From: Halorussus litoreus
Lineage (GTDB): Archaea > Halobacteriota > Halobacteria > Halobacteriales > Haladaptataceae
NCBI RefSeq assembly: GCF_003382685.1
Contig: NZ_KZ859505.1
Span: 1 to 64,000 of the forward strand
Length of the DNA: 64,000 nt
Direction: 5' to 3'
Shown here: piece by piece, positions 1 to 8,231 of the stretch
Layout: each line of letters begins with the position of its first letter
Position numbering within the stretch: the first letter of the stretch is position 1
Notes under the pieces: generated by a model
The model's input: the letters and a program-made list of their open reading frames with translations, nothing else
The model's database searches: none
What the model was told of the DNA's origin: nothing
Made by a program: the position numbers and the translations under genes

Positions 1-29
1 GGACGCCGCGCGGGATCCGCGCGGCGTCC
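1..29. repeat. Perfect GC-rich hairpin (13-bp arms, 3-nt loop)
   Basis: Arms 1-13 and 17-29 are exact reverse complements around the loop GAT. No T-tract follows. It lies just upstream of the CoxL-like gene and may be the terminator of a gene left of the window, or an intergenic palindrome whose arms continue outside. The palindrome is directly visible; the role is not. Confidence 0.6.
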
Positions 30-75
30 GCACACTCGCCAGAGCAGGGCAAACTGACGCCGTGGAGCAACAGAG

Positions 76-2475
76 ATGGAGGACAGATCCGTGACCGGTG
101 ACGAATCCGAACCCACCGGCATCGGAGCCGAGACGCCCCGCCGCGAGGACGAACCCCTACTCACCGGCGAAGCCGAGTACACCGACGACCTGTCCGCACC
201 GGGGATGGTCCACCTCGCGTTCGTCCGGAGCGAGCACGGCCACGCTCGCATCGAGTCGGTCGACACCGGATCGGCAGCCTCCTGCGAGGGCGTCCTCGGC
301 GTCTACACGTGGGACGACATCGCGGCCTCCGACGCGCCCGGCGTACTCCCCATCGCCACCTCGCGGCTCGACTGCGACCCACCGGGCCACCCGGTGCTGG
401 CCGGCGACAGGGTCCGGTATCACGGCCAGCCCGTCGCCGCAGTGGTCGCGGAAAGCCGGGCCGGTGCGCGCGACGCCGCCGAGGCAGTCGCGGTCGAGTA
501 CGCGCCACTCGACGCGGTGGTCGACCCGGAAGCAGCAACCGACCCCGACGCGCCGACCATCTTCGAGAGCGCGCCAGACAACGTCGCCGTCACGAGCGAG
601 CAGGGCGACCGCGAGGCGACCGACGAGGCGTTCGCCGACGCCGACCGCGCGGTCGAGGTCGAACTGGAGAACAACCGGCTCATCGCGTCCGCGCTCGAAC
701 CCCGGGCTGCGCTCGCGCGCTGGAAGGCCGGCGACGACCAGCTCGCGGTGGAGATGACCAGCCAGTCGCCCCACGGCCACCGCCGGAAGCTCTCGACCAC
801 GCTCGGACTCCCGGAGAACAAGATTCGAGTAATCTCGCCGTCGGTCGGCGGCGGCTTCGGGCACAAGGGCCACCACTATCCGGGCGAGGCGATGGCCGGG
901 TGGACGAGCAGAGAACTCGACCGCCCCGTCAAGTGGACCGCCACGCGCTCGGAGAACTACCTCGCGGGGGCACACGGCCGCGACCACCGGACGACCGCCG
1001 AGATCGCGGTGGACGACGACGGGACGATTCGGGGCCTCCGCGCCGAAACCCACGCGGGCGTCGGCGGCTACGGCCTCGGCGGCGGCCCCGCGATGCCGGG
1101 CTGGTACGGCCGACTGCTCTCCTCGCAGTACCGTATCCCGGCCATCCACTGCGAGACAAAGGCGTTGTTCACCAACACCGCCCCGGTCCACTCGTACCGC
1201 GGCGCGGGCCGCCCGGAGGCCATCTACGTCACCGAGCGCCTCGTGACCGCGGCCGCGCGGGAACTCGACCTCGACCCCGCGGAACTCCGCCGCCGGAATC
1301 TGCTCGGTCCAGACGACTTCCCCTACCAGACCCCGGTCGGCGCGGAGTACGACAGCGGCGACTACGAGCCGGCGCTCGACGCCGCGCTGGACGAACTCCG
1401 CACCGGGAACAGCGAACTCGACGCCGGGAGCGACGAACTCGACTACGAGTCTCTCCGCTCGACCGACCGCGACGACGAGGGCCGCTTCGTGGGCGTGGGC
1501 CTCGCCTGCTTCGTGGAGTCGACTGGCGGGGGCTTCGAGAGCGGCGTGGTCCGGGTCCACCCCGACGGCGGGGTGACGGCCTACGCGGGCACCCACTCGC
1601 ACGGCCAGGGTCACGGGACGACGTACGCCCAGATCGTCGGCGAGGCGCTCGGCGTGGCCGACGAGCGCATCGAGGTCGTGGAGGGCGACACCGAGCCAAT
1701 TCCGCAGGGGACCGGCACCTTCGGCAGCCGGAGCACCATCGTCGGCGGCAACGCGGTCGCCGAGGCCGCCGAGGCAGTGCGCGAGAAGGCCGAGTGCATC
1801 GCGGCGGGGCTGCTCTCGGACGAGAGCGACGGGGACGGCGACGGGGCGGTCAGTCGCGAGGACGTGACGGTCGACGCAGGCCAGTTCCGCGTCGCTGGCA
1901 ATCCTGGGCTGTCCTGCTCGTTCGAGGAAGTCGCCTCGGCGGCGTACGGCCGAGGACGGCCCGAGGGCGTCGAACCCGGACTGGAGGCGACCAGCTTCTA
2001 CGAGCCGGACGGGACCGCCTACGCCTTCGGCACGCACGCGGCGGCGGTCGCGGTCGACCCCGAGACGGGCGAACTCGACATCGAGCGCTACGTCGCGGTC
2101 GACGACTGCGGCGAGCGCGTCAACCCGACCATCGTGGAGGGACAGGTCCACGGCGGGGTCGCGCAGGGCATCGGACAGGCCCGCTCGGAGCACGCGGTGT
2201 ACGAGGCGGACGGGACGCTCGCGACCACGCACCTCACCGACTACGCCGTCCCGCGGGCCGCCCACCTCCCGGAGTTCGAGACCGAATCGACCGTGACCCC
2301 GAGTCCGCGCAACCCCCTCGGCGTGAAGGGCATCGGCGAGGCGGGCACCATCGCCGCACCGCCTGCGGTGGTGAACGCAGTCGTCGACGCGCTCGCCCCG
2401 CTGGCCGTCCGGCACCTCGACATGCCGCTGACCGACGAGACCATCTGGCGGGCCATCGAGGACGCGCGGGAGTGA
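76..2475 (+). CDS. CoxL-like molybdopterin-binding subunit (xanthine dehydrogenase family)
   Basis: Large Mo-cofactor subunit of a molybdenum hydroxylase, 799 aa, the usual family length. Visible family motifs are GGGFG at about residue 257, SYRGAGRPE near 371, GSRSTIVGGNA near 550 and KGIGEAGT near 750. The last carries the glutamate expected at the Mo site. The AYxCSFR loop of true (form I) CO dehydrogenase is absent: the equivalent position reads SYRGAGRPE, so the substrate is probably an aldehyde, purine or other heterocycle rather than CO. The FAD and 2Fe-2S subunits are not in the window and may lie to the left. An in-frame GTG at 91 is an alternative start. Confidence 0.9.
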   Translation: MEDRSVTGDESEPTGIGAETPRREDEPLLTGEAEYTDDLSAPGMVHLAFVRSEHGHARIESVDTGSAASCEGVLGVYTWDDIAASDAPGVLPIATSRLDCDPPGHPVLAGDRVRYHGQPVAAVVAESRAGARDAAEAVAVEYAPLDAVVDPEAATDPDAPTIFESAPDNVAVTSEQGDREATDEAFADADRAVEVELENNRLIASALEPRAALARWKAGDDQLAVEMTSQSPHGHRRKLSTTLGLPENKIRVISPSVGGGFGHKGHHYPGEAMAGWTSRELDRPVKWTATRSENYLAGAHGRDHRTTAEIAVDDDGTIRGLRAETHAGVGGYGLGGGPAMPGWYGRLLSSQYRIPAIHCETKALFTNTAPVHSYRGAGRPEAIYVTERLVTAAARELDLDPAELRRRNLLGPDDFPYQTPVGAEYDSGDYEPALDAALDELRTGNSELDAGSDELDYESLRSTDRDDEGRFVGVGLACFVESTGGGFESGVVRVHPDGGVTAYAGTHSHGQGHGTTYAQIVGEALGVADERIEVVEGDTEPIPQGTGTFGSRSTIVGGNAVAEAAEAVREKAECIAAGLLSDESDGDGDGAVSREDVTVDAGQFRVAGNPGLSCSFEEVASAAYGRGRPEGVEPGLEATSFYEPDGTAYAFGTHAAAVAVDPETGELDIERYVAVDDCGERVNPTIVEGQVHGGVAQGIGQARSEHAVYEADGTLATTHLTDYAVPRAAHLPEFETESTVTPSPRNPLGVKGIGEAGTIAAPPAVVNAVVDALAPLAVRHLDMPLTDETIWRAIEDARE

Positions 2476-2527
2476 GACGGCGGATTCGCGCTCGGTCCCA
2501 CAGCCACCGTGGGTGGGACTGAAACGG

Positions 2528-2570
2528 CCGCCCGCTCTCGTTCACATTCCATCGTAGCGCGAGCGGGCGG
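2528..2570. terminator. Inverted repeat between the convergent coxL-like and grpE genes
   Basis: CCGCCCGCTC at 2528-2537 pairs with GAGCGGGCGG at 2561-2570. A second short pair, GTCCCAC and GTGGGTGGGAC, lies just upstream. The location after coxL and in the convergent gap before grpE suits a terminator, but there is no strong T-run. The rest of the gap to 2721 is AT-richer and shows no gene. Confidence 0.3.
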
Positions 2571-2721
2571 GGGATTTCGAAACAATGCTAGCTAGTGATC
2601 AACTGATAGCAGACTGGCACGAATAGGCGTATAGTTTCCAGAAGTTCACTATCTCCCAGCCACCTCTATCGCGGAAAACTACTACAGCTGACTCCGAAAA
2701 ATCTACTCCCGACGACACAAC

Positions 2722-3381
2722 TTATTCGTCCGAGTCGCCGTCGCTGACGGTGACCTGCGCGGCGCGCAGGACCTTCTCGCCCATCTCGTAGCCGGGCTGG
2801 TACACGTCCGCGACGGTGCCTTCCGGCTGGTCGCTCTCGACCTGCATCATCACCTCGTGGCGCTGTGGGTCGGTCTCCGCGCCGGGCTCGGGCGCGATCT
2901 CGTCGACGTTCTCGTCGTCGAACACGCGGTCGAGTTCCTTCAGCGTGATCTCGACGCCCTCTCGGAGGCTGTCGAGGTCGTCGTGGTCGTCGTCGAGCGC
3001 GCGGACGAGATTGTCACGCACGTCGAGCAGGTTCTCCACGAGGTCCTCGGTCGCGGTCTCCTGCAGCTGTTCTTGGCGCTTCTTGGCGCGCTTCTTGTAG
3101 TTCTGGAAGTCCGCGCGCTCGCGCTTGAGCTTCCCTTCGAGGTCGTCGGCGCGCGCCTCGGCCTCCTCGGCGTCGGCCTCCAGCTCTGCGAAGTGGGCTT
3201 CGAGGTCGGTGGCGAGTTCGGCGTCCTCGACCGCGACCTCGGCGACGAGCTGCGTGCTGGTCGGGCCGAGCGCGTCCTCGGTTTCTCCCTCGTTAGCCTC
3301 GGCCTCCTCGGCGTCGGCCGCGGACTCGTCGGACGCCTCGGTGTCCTTGCGCACCTGCTCCGTGGCTTCCTCCTCGGTCAT
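2722..3381 (-). CDS. grpE: Nucleotide exchange factor GrpE
   Basis: Co-chaperone that releases ADP from DnaK. The protein is 219 aa, with an acidic N-terminus, a long charged coiled coil (about 75-115) containing KRERADFQNYKKR, and the family segment LLDVRDNLVRAL. The C-terminal beta domain ends in PGYEMGEKVLRAAQVTVS, the usual GrpE finish. The ATG at 3381 is chosen over an upstream in-frame ATG at 3414 because a TATA-like GCTTAAAC (centre 3408) sits 27 nt before it and would fall inside the longer version. dnaK, often the neighbour in archaea, is not in the window. Confidence 0.95.
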   Translation of the reverse strand: MTEEEATEQVRKDTEASDESAADAEEAEANEGETEDALGPTSTQLVAEVAVEDAELATDLEAHFAELEADAEEAEARADDLEGKLKRERADFQNYKKRAKKRQEQLQETATEDLVENLLDVRDNLVRALDDDHDDLDSLREGVEITLKELDRVFDDENVDEIAPEPGAETDPQRHEVMMQVESDQPEGTVADVYQPGYEMGEKVLRAAQVTVSDGDSDE

Positions 3382-3403
3382 GTGCGGTACAAGTAGGCGG
3401 GCG

Positions 3404-3412
3404 CGTTTAAGC
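3404..3412 (-). promoter_or_regulatory. TATA box of grpE
   Basis: GCTTAAAC on the minus strand is centred 27 nt before the ATG at 3381, the spacing expected for a leaderless haloarchaeal transcript. It decides the grpE start. Confidence 0.6.
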
Positions 3413-3466
3413 ATTCAGAAAGCGGCCGAGGCCCACCGTTCGACTCGCCCGTCGAACACCTATGTC

Positions 3467-3907
3467 TCACCCCTCGAACGCCGCCTTCACCTCGTCGCTC
3501 GCGCCCAACTCGGCTAACTCCGCGTCGACGTCCACCTCCGCGAACGTCTCGGCTCCCGCAGGCGTCTTCTTCAGCGTGGCGACGTGGTAGAGGTACGAGA
3601 GGCGCAACAGCCAGACGCACCGCTCGACATCCTCGTCGTCGCGGACGTAGCACGTCGTCCACCCCGACTCCGGGACGACCTGGTGCTCGCCGGTCATGCC
3701 CTCCGCGACCAACTGCTCGCGCAGGCGCTCGGTGAACGGCACGTCCACGATGCCCCAGCGGTGGACGTGTCCGACCTCCCGCGGGCCGAGCGTGAACTCC
3801 CGGCCCTCGAAGCGATGTTCCTCGGTGGTGACGTGGGGCCACGCGGCTACCTTCTCGATGACGCGGTCGACCAGTCTGGCCGCCTCGCGCTTGTCCAGAT
3901 TCCCCAT
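3467..3907 (-). CDS. DUF5519 (luciferase-domain-like) family protein
   Basis: A 146-aa soluble protein. The layout HRF-GREFTLGPREVGHVH, then VDVPFTERLREQL, then VPESGWTTCYVR and a closing WLLRLSYLYH matches the DUF5519 family by memory of its consensus. The biochemical function of DUF5519 is not established; the luciferase label is inherited and should not be read as light production. It is transcribed toward grpE, 85 bp from it, and is divergent from the cinA-like gene. Confidence 0.7.
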   Translation of the reverse strand: MGNLDKREAARLVDRVIEKVAAWPHVTTEEHRFEGREFTLGPREVGHVHRWGIVDVPFTERLREQLVAEGMTGEHQVVPESGWTTCYVRDDEDVERCVWLLRLSYLYHVATLKKTPAGAETFAEVDVDAELAELGASDEVKAAFEG

Positions 3908-4027
3908 GGTAGTCCCACATGACGAACGCCGTCCGGGAACTTAGTCTGCGTGCCCGCGACGGGTTCGCTCGCCCGGAGGCGATTCGCGTCCCCCACTTTC
4001 ATCCTCGCGCGCTGCGTTGGAACTCCC

Positions 4028-4555
4028 ATGAGCGAGGACGACACGGAGCCACCTATCGAGGAGGCCATCGGAGACGCCCTGCGCGAAGCGGACGCCACGG
4101 TCGCTGTCGCCGAGTCCTGCACGGGCGGGCTGGTCGGCTCGCTGCTGACCGACGTGCCGGGGTCGAGCGACTACTTCGACCGCGGGCTGGTGACCTACTC
4201 TTACGACGCCAAGCTCCAGCAGCTCGGGGTCGCCCGCGAGGCACTCGACGACCACGGCGCGGTCAGCGAACCGGTCGCCCGTGAGATGGCTCAGGGCGTC
4301 CGGGACGTAGCCAGGACGACGTGGGGCGTGGCGACCACCGGCATCGCCGGGCCGTCCGGCGGGAGCGACGAGAAGCCGGTCGGCACGGTGTTCGTCGCGG
4401 TAGCGTACGCGGGCGAGTGGGGCACGCAGGACTCCTACGCGACGGTTTCGCGCTACGAGTTCGACGGTTCTCGGACGGAGGTCAAGGCCCAGATCGCTCG
4501 ACAGGCGCTTCGGGATCTGCAAGCGGAGGTGGAGTCAAGGCGGGACGAGGGCTGA
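4028..4555 (+). CDS. CinA C-terminal domain protein (nicotinamide-nucleotide amidohydrolase family)
   Basis: Single-domain 175-aa protein equal to the C-terminal (PncC-like) half of CinA, which deamidates NMN to nicotinate mononucleotide in bacteria. Visible family motifs are VAESCTGG near residue 28 (with the catalytic serine region), TYSYDAK, HGAVSEPVA and TGIAGPSGG. The N-terminal MoaB-like half of bacterial CinA is absent, as is common for archaeal members. The ATG at 4028 gives a start consistent with family length; an upstream in-frame ATG at 3950 adds an unrelated basic extension. Confidence 0.88.
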   Translation: MSEDDTEPPIEEAIGDALREADATVAVAESCTGGLVGSLLTDVPGSSDYFDRGLVTYSYDAKLQQLGVAREALDDHGAVSEPVAREMAQGVRDVARTTWGVATTGIAGPSGGSDEKPVGTVFVAVAYAGEWGTQDSYATVSRYEFDGSRTEVKAQIARQALRDLQAEVESRRDEG

Positions 4556-4591
4556 GGGATTCTGGTGGATTTCGTGATTTTGATTTTGAAA

Positions 4592-4929
4592 CCCGGCGCG
4601 CGCTGCGCGGCGCACGGGAGCGCCGCGCAAAGCGTGCGAGGGACGAGCATCGCAGCGAAGCGAGAAGCGCAGGCGGCTGGGGAGGTCCGAGGATGCGGTG
4701 CTGTGCGGTGCGGTCACGCCTATGCTCAAGCAGTAGTTTGCTAATCTATTCGTACGACAGAAATGGACGAGACTGAGAAGCTAGCTATCGCTTGAGCCGA
4801 GGCGTGACCGCAACCGCACCGCACCTCGTCCTCCCCAACCGCCTGCGTTGCTCGGTCGCTTCGCTCCACTGCGCTACTCGGCCCTCGCGCGTTTTGGCGC
4901 GAGATGAACTCGCGCCAGCACGCGCCGGG
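4592..4929. repeat. Family A long inverted repeat, copy 1 (compact)
   Basis: Imperfect inverted repeat with arms of about 150 bp around a spacer of about 36 bp. The left arm runs to CTCAAGCAGTAG near 4736. The right arm starts AGCTAGCTATCGCTTGAGC near 4773 and ends CAGCACGCGCCGGG. The ends are complementary (CCCGGCGCGCGCTG against CCCGGCGCGTGCTG). Both arms carry a GTGACCGCA motif and a CTGGGGAGG/CCTCCCC block. There is no convincing gene inside. The same unit recurs at 23.2, 45.8, 61.8 and 62.8 kb. It fills most of the 546-bp gap before 5102. Confidence 0.75.
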
Positions 4930-5101
4930 ATGGAGGAACAACCAGCGCGAGCGGGATTGAAAGACGAGTAGCACGAAGCAAGCGAACTGACCCACAGAGC
5001 AGACACCACGACAAAACCCGAGATCGCATGACGTGCGTCAGACACAGGAGAGAAAGGCTTGAGTCCTCCCCGGAGAAGGAATCGAACGTGACCGAATTCG
5101 C

Positions 5102-5584
5102 ATGAACAAGGAGGGGCACGTCCTGAACGCGGTCCTGTTGAGCATCGGACTCGGGTACGTCCTCCACCCCGCGGGCGACGTGCCCACGTTCCGGGCCATC
5201 GCCGAGATGTCGGTCCCAATCGTCCTCGGCGCGCTGTTCCCGGACGTGGACACCGCCTTCGGCAAGCATCGCAAGACACTCCACAACCTGCCCGTGCTGG
5301 CGGTGTTCGCCGCCTACCCCGTCTACTTCGGCAATCTCCACTTCGTCTGGATCGGGGTGGTGACCCACTACGTGCTCGACCTGCTCGGGAGCAAGCGCGG
5401 CATCGCGCTGTTCTACCCCTACGCGAAGGAGTACAACCTCCCGTTCGGCGTCGCCGTGTCGAGCAAGTGGGCCACCGGCGTCACGGTCGCCGTGACGGCG
5501 GTCGAACTCGCGCTGGTCGCGGTGGTCGTCCACTTCGATCTACCCGTGCAGGACCTTACGCGGACGGCCGCGAGTCTGCTGTAG
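5102..5584 (+). CDS. Membrane-bound metal-dependent hydrolase, DUF457/YdjM-like
   Basis: A 160-aa integral membrane protein with about four hydrophobic segments. Family-type polar residues lie at the membrane edges: NKEGHVLNA at the N-terminus, LFPDVDTAFGKHRKTLHN around residues 40-60, and HYVLDLLGSKRG around 87-98. These His/Asp positions resemble the metal-binding pattern of YdjM/DUF457 proteins. Substrate unknown. It stands alone between the family A repeat and a convergent PHP-like gene. Confidence 0.75.
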   Translation: MNKEGHVLNAVLLSIGLGYVLHPAGDVPTFRAIAEMSVPIVLGALFPDVDTAFGKHRKTLHNLPVLAVFAAYPVYFGNLHFVWIGVVTHYVLDLLGSKRGIALFYPYAKEYNLPFGVAVSSKWATGVTVAVTAVELALVAVVVHFDLPVQDLTRTAASLL

Positions 5585-5647
5585 GGCAACGGAGCTACGT
5601 TGTCCACAGCGTCGAAAACGAGCCGTTCCAGTCTGCGACGTCGAGTT

Positions 5648-6406
5648 TCAGTCCGCGACCCCGAACCGGTCGTCGTACGCGACGTGGTCCGGGTGGGTCG
5701 GCTCCATCCCCGAGAGCAGCACGCGATCCAGTTTCTCGTAGGAGTTCTCCCAGCCGAGGTGCGCGAACTCGGCGGCACGGCGCAGTCGATGCGTCCAGCC
5801 CGAGCGGTGGGCCACCCGGCGCGGGACCGCGCGCTTCAGTCCGTCGATCAGTTCCTCGCGCGAGTCGAACGACGCGTCGAACTCGGTCCACGCCTCGCCG
5901 ACCGTCCCGCGCAGGTGGGCGTACGAGGAGGTGAAGCCCGGCAGGTCGAACTTCGCCGACAGCGCCTTCGCCCGCCGGTCGTGGTGGGGCCAGTGCTTGG
6001 GGTTGTACACCTCCACGGCATCGATTGTATCACGGTAATCGGCCACGTCGTCGGCGCTGAGGGACACGTTGAGGAACGTCGGGTGGGGCACCAGCACCGC
6101 GGCGTCCTGGCGGTCGAACGCCGCCATCGCGTCGTCGAGCGGGAGGAAGTCCGGCACCGGCTCGTCCAGTCCGAGCGCGAGGACGTGTTTGCGCTCGTGC
6201 CAGCGCCCGGTGAACACCTCGCGGGCGGGCACGACGAGCAACTCGTCGTCGGAGAATCGGTCGGCGCGCTCGCGGACGTCCGGCAGTCGGGTGAAGTGGG
6301 GCGCGTACGCGAGCGCGTCGAGCCCGCGGGCCTTCGCGCGCTCGACCACGGACTCGTCGAGCACCTTGACGTGGAAGTCGACGCGGAACGACTCGGCCCC
6401 TGTCAC
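5648..6406 (-). CDS. PHP-like domain protein (metallo-phosphoesterase fold) with altered ligands
   Basis: A 252-aa protein with the order of PHP motifs: VDFHVKV at the N-terminus, LAYAPHFT, VVPAREVF, VLVPHPTF, VYNPKHWPHHD and FTSSYAHL. Classical PHP proteins start with DxHxH and TDH; here the second His of the first motif is Lys and TDH reads APH, so metal binding may be reduced or different. The start is taken as GTG at 6406: GTTAAC at 6431-6436 is centred 27 nt upstream, typical of a leaderless transcript. No upstream ATG fits. Function cannot be named beyond the fold. Confidence 0.72.
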   Translation of the reverse strand: MTGAESFRVDFHVKVLDESVVERAKARGLDALAYAPHFTRLPDVRERADRFSDDELLVVPAREVFTGRWHERKHVLALGLDEPVPDFLPLDDAMAAFDRQDAAVLVPHPTFLNVSLSADDVADYRDTIDAVEVYNPKHWPHHDRRAKALSAKFDLPGFTSSYAHLRGTVGEAWTEFDASFDSREELIDGLKRAVPRRVAHRSGWTHRLRRAAEFAHLGWENSYEKLDRVLLSGMEPTHPDHVAYDDRFGVAD

Positions 6407-6493
6407 GTCCGAAGATTGAGAGACTGCGGTGTTAACGATTCTGATTCTCACAAGCACCCCGGAGCATAACTCCGTGGGGGCCGTTCTGCGAGT

Positions 6494-7657
6494 ATGGAAC
6501 TCCTCGCAGACGACATCGTTCCGGAGGACGCCCGCGACGTCAAACACGAAGCGCGCGAGTTCGCCGACGAGCACGTCGCGCCCAACGCCGAGGAGTACTT
6601 CCGAGCGGGCGAGTATCCCCACGACGTTCTCGAAGCCGGGCAGGAGGCCGGCCTCGTCGCCCAGGACATCGGCGAGGAGTGGGGCGGCCGCGGCTGGAGC
6701 CTCACCCAGATGCTCGCGGTGGCCGAGGAGTGGTTCCGCGCGGACGCCGGCATCGCGCTGACGCTCCAGCTCGCCAGCTTCGGCGCGGAGATCGTCGAGC
6801 AGTACGGCACCGACGAGCAGCGCGAGGCGTACCTCCGCCCGGTCGCCGAGGGCGAGCAGATCACTGGCCTCGCGGTGTCGGAACCCGACACCGGGAGCGA
6901 CCTGACTGGGATGGAGACCACCGCGGAGAAAGACGAAAGTTCCGACGAGTGGGTGCTGAACGGCGAGAAGTACTGGATCGGCAACGGCGTCGAGGGCGAC
7001 TGGCTCACGGTGTACGCCCGGAGCGGCGACCCGCCGGAGGAGGCCGACGACCGCTACAGCAACCACTCGCTGTTCATCGTCCCCACGGACGCCGAGGGGT
7101 ACGAGGCCGAGCACATCCCCGAGAAGATGGGGATGCGCGCGAGCAAGCAGGCCCACATCGTCTTCGACGACTGCCGGATTCCGGCCGAGAACCTCATCGG
7201 CTACGAGGGCGCGGGCTTCGCGATGCTCGCGGAGTTCTTCAACTTCGGCCGGGTCGTCGTCGCGGGCCACGGCCTCGGCCTCGCCGCGGCCGCCATCGAG
7301 GAGACGTGGGCGTTCGTCCACGACCGCGAGGAGTTCGGCCGCACCATCGCGGACTTCCAGGCGGTCCAGCACGGCCTCGCCGATATGCGCACCGAGTTCG
7401 AGGCGGCCCGCGCGCTCACCTACCGCGCCGCCGAGAAGGTCGAGAACGGGACGAAGCCCGGGCTGTGGGCCGCGATGGCGAAGACGAAGGCCACCGAAAC
7501 TGCGACCGACTGCGCCGAGCAGGGGATGCAGTTCCACGGCGGGCGCTCGATCCTCGCCGACCGGCGCATCGCGCGGGTCTACCGCGACGTTCGCATCCCG
7601 GTCATCTACGAGGGCGCGAACGAGATCCAGCGGAATCTGGTGTATCGGCAGTCCTAG
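6494..7657 (+). CDS. Acyl-CoA dehydrogenase
   Basis: FAD-dependent alpha,beta-dehydrogenation of acyl-CoA, 387 aa, the usual length. Visible are the N-terminal helical domain, LAVSEPDTGSDLTGM (substrate and FAD loop) near residue 130, KYWIGNG in the middle beta domain, and C-terminal FHGGRSI and IYEGANEIQRNLV. The Glu in YEGANEIQ (about residue 373) is in the catalytic-base position of short/medium-chain enzymes. A TATA-like GCATAACT is centred about 27 nt upstream of the ATG. Chain-length preference cannot be told; no electron-transfer flavoprotein genes are adjacent. Confidence 0.93.
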   Translation: MELLADDIVPEDARDVKHEAREFADEHVAPNAEEYFRAGEYPHDVLEAGQEAGLVAQDIGEEWGGRGWSLTQMLAVAEEWFRADAGIALTLQLASFGAEIVEQYGTDEQREAYLRPVAEGEQITGLAVSEPDTGSDLTGMETTAEKDESSDEWVLNGEKYWIGNGVEGDWLTVYARSGDPPEEADDRYSNHSLFIVPTDAEGYEAEHIPEKMGMRASKQAHIVFDDCRIPAENLIGYEGAGFAMLAEFFNFGRVVVAGHGLGLAAAAIEETWAFVHDREEFGRTIADFQAVQHGLADMRTEFEAARALTYRAAEKVENGTKPGLWAAMAKTKATETATDCAEQGMQFHGGRSILADRRIARVYRDVRIPVIYEGANEIQRNLVYRQS

Positions 7658-7787
7658 TGACCTAGATTGCTCCTAAAATACAGAATTATATAACCGAAAG
7701 TTTTGAAAGGAGGCCTACATGTAACTTATCACACAAGGGATAACGAACCGAAAGGAATTTATTTTAGATTTACATTAATACGGGTAA

Positions 7788-8228
7788 ATGAACCGGCGGA
7801 GCTTTGCACGCGCCCTCTGTGCTTCTGCAGGAACTTTTAGCGGGTGTACATTCTTACGGCAAACTGATACGGTGCGGATTGAACTTGCAGAAATCGTTAA
7901 CGCGGACGAATCAAGTGAACACCAAGTCCGTGTTCAGTTTCGTGAGGGTGGCAACGTCATTTATGACAAAAATCACTTAATTCCGAAACAGACTGGGTCA
8001 GTCCCACCAAGTGTGGTCCTAGACGATGAACTTCCGGACACACAGGGCCAGTACGAACTTCGAGTAACCGTAGATTCACAGCCAGAACCGGAGCAAATGG
8101 ACATCGTGTCGATGACAGATAATGATTGCACAAATGTAATTGTTCTAATCAGAAGTGCTTCTTGGGTTGGTCTGACGGCAACTGAGCGATGCTATGAGCA
8201 GACTACTAAAGAACAGACTAATCTCTGA
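7788..8228 (+). CDS. Exported haloarchaeal orphan, predicted Tat lipoprotein
   Basis: A 146-aa protein starting NRRSFARAL, a twin-arginine motif, followed by a short hydrophobic stretch and SGC at about residue 20, a likely lipobox. The mature part is soluble and beta-rich in appearance, with RVQFREGGNVIYDK and YELRVTV. Family not recognised. Codon choice is much AT-richer than in neighbouring genes. A TATA-like ATTTATTTTA centred 26 nt before the ATG supports a leaderless start. It converges on the next gene with a 3-bp gap. Confidence 0.65.
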   Translation: MNRRSFARALCASAGTFSGCTFLRQTDTVRIELAEIVNADESSEHQVRVQFREGGNVIYDKNHLIPKQTGSVPPSVVLDDELPDTQGQYELRVTVDSQPEPEQMDIVSMTDNDCTNVIVLIRSASWVGLTATERCYEQTTKEQTNL

Positions 8229-8231
8229 GTC

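Noticed and set aside
2500-2520. GTGGGTGGGACTGAAA as a CRISPR-like or mobile repeat
   Set aside because: Only one copy was seen in the window, and the surrounding inverted repeats are better explained as a terminator-like region.
309-2522. Very long Arg/Gly-rich open frames in other frames of the coxL-like gene, and similar frames over katG, the mrp operon, pilB and pilC
   Set aside because: They are shadow frames of GC-rich genes: compositions are dominated by Arg, Pro and Gly, no domain is recognisable, and each overlaps a gene with clear family motifs.
4741-5533. Several overlapping minus-strand ORFs in and after the family A repeat at 4.6-5.0 kb
   Set aside because: They run through repeat arms and the antisense of the DUF457-like gene and have no recognisable domain.
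6407-7537. N-terminal extension of the PHP-like frame running antisense through the acyl-CoA dehydrogenase
   Set aside because: The upstream part is low in coding signal and lies over a well-defined gene; the GTG at 6406 with a TATA box 27 nt upstream explains the real start.
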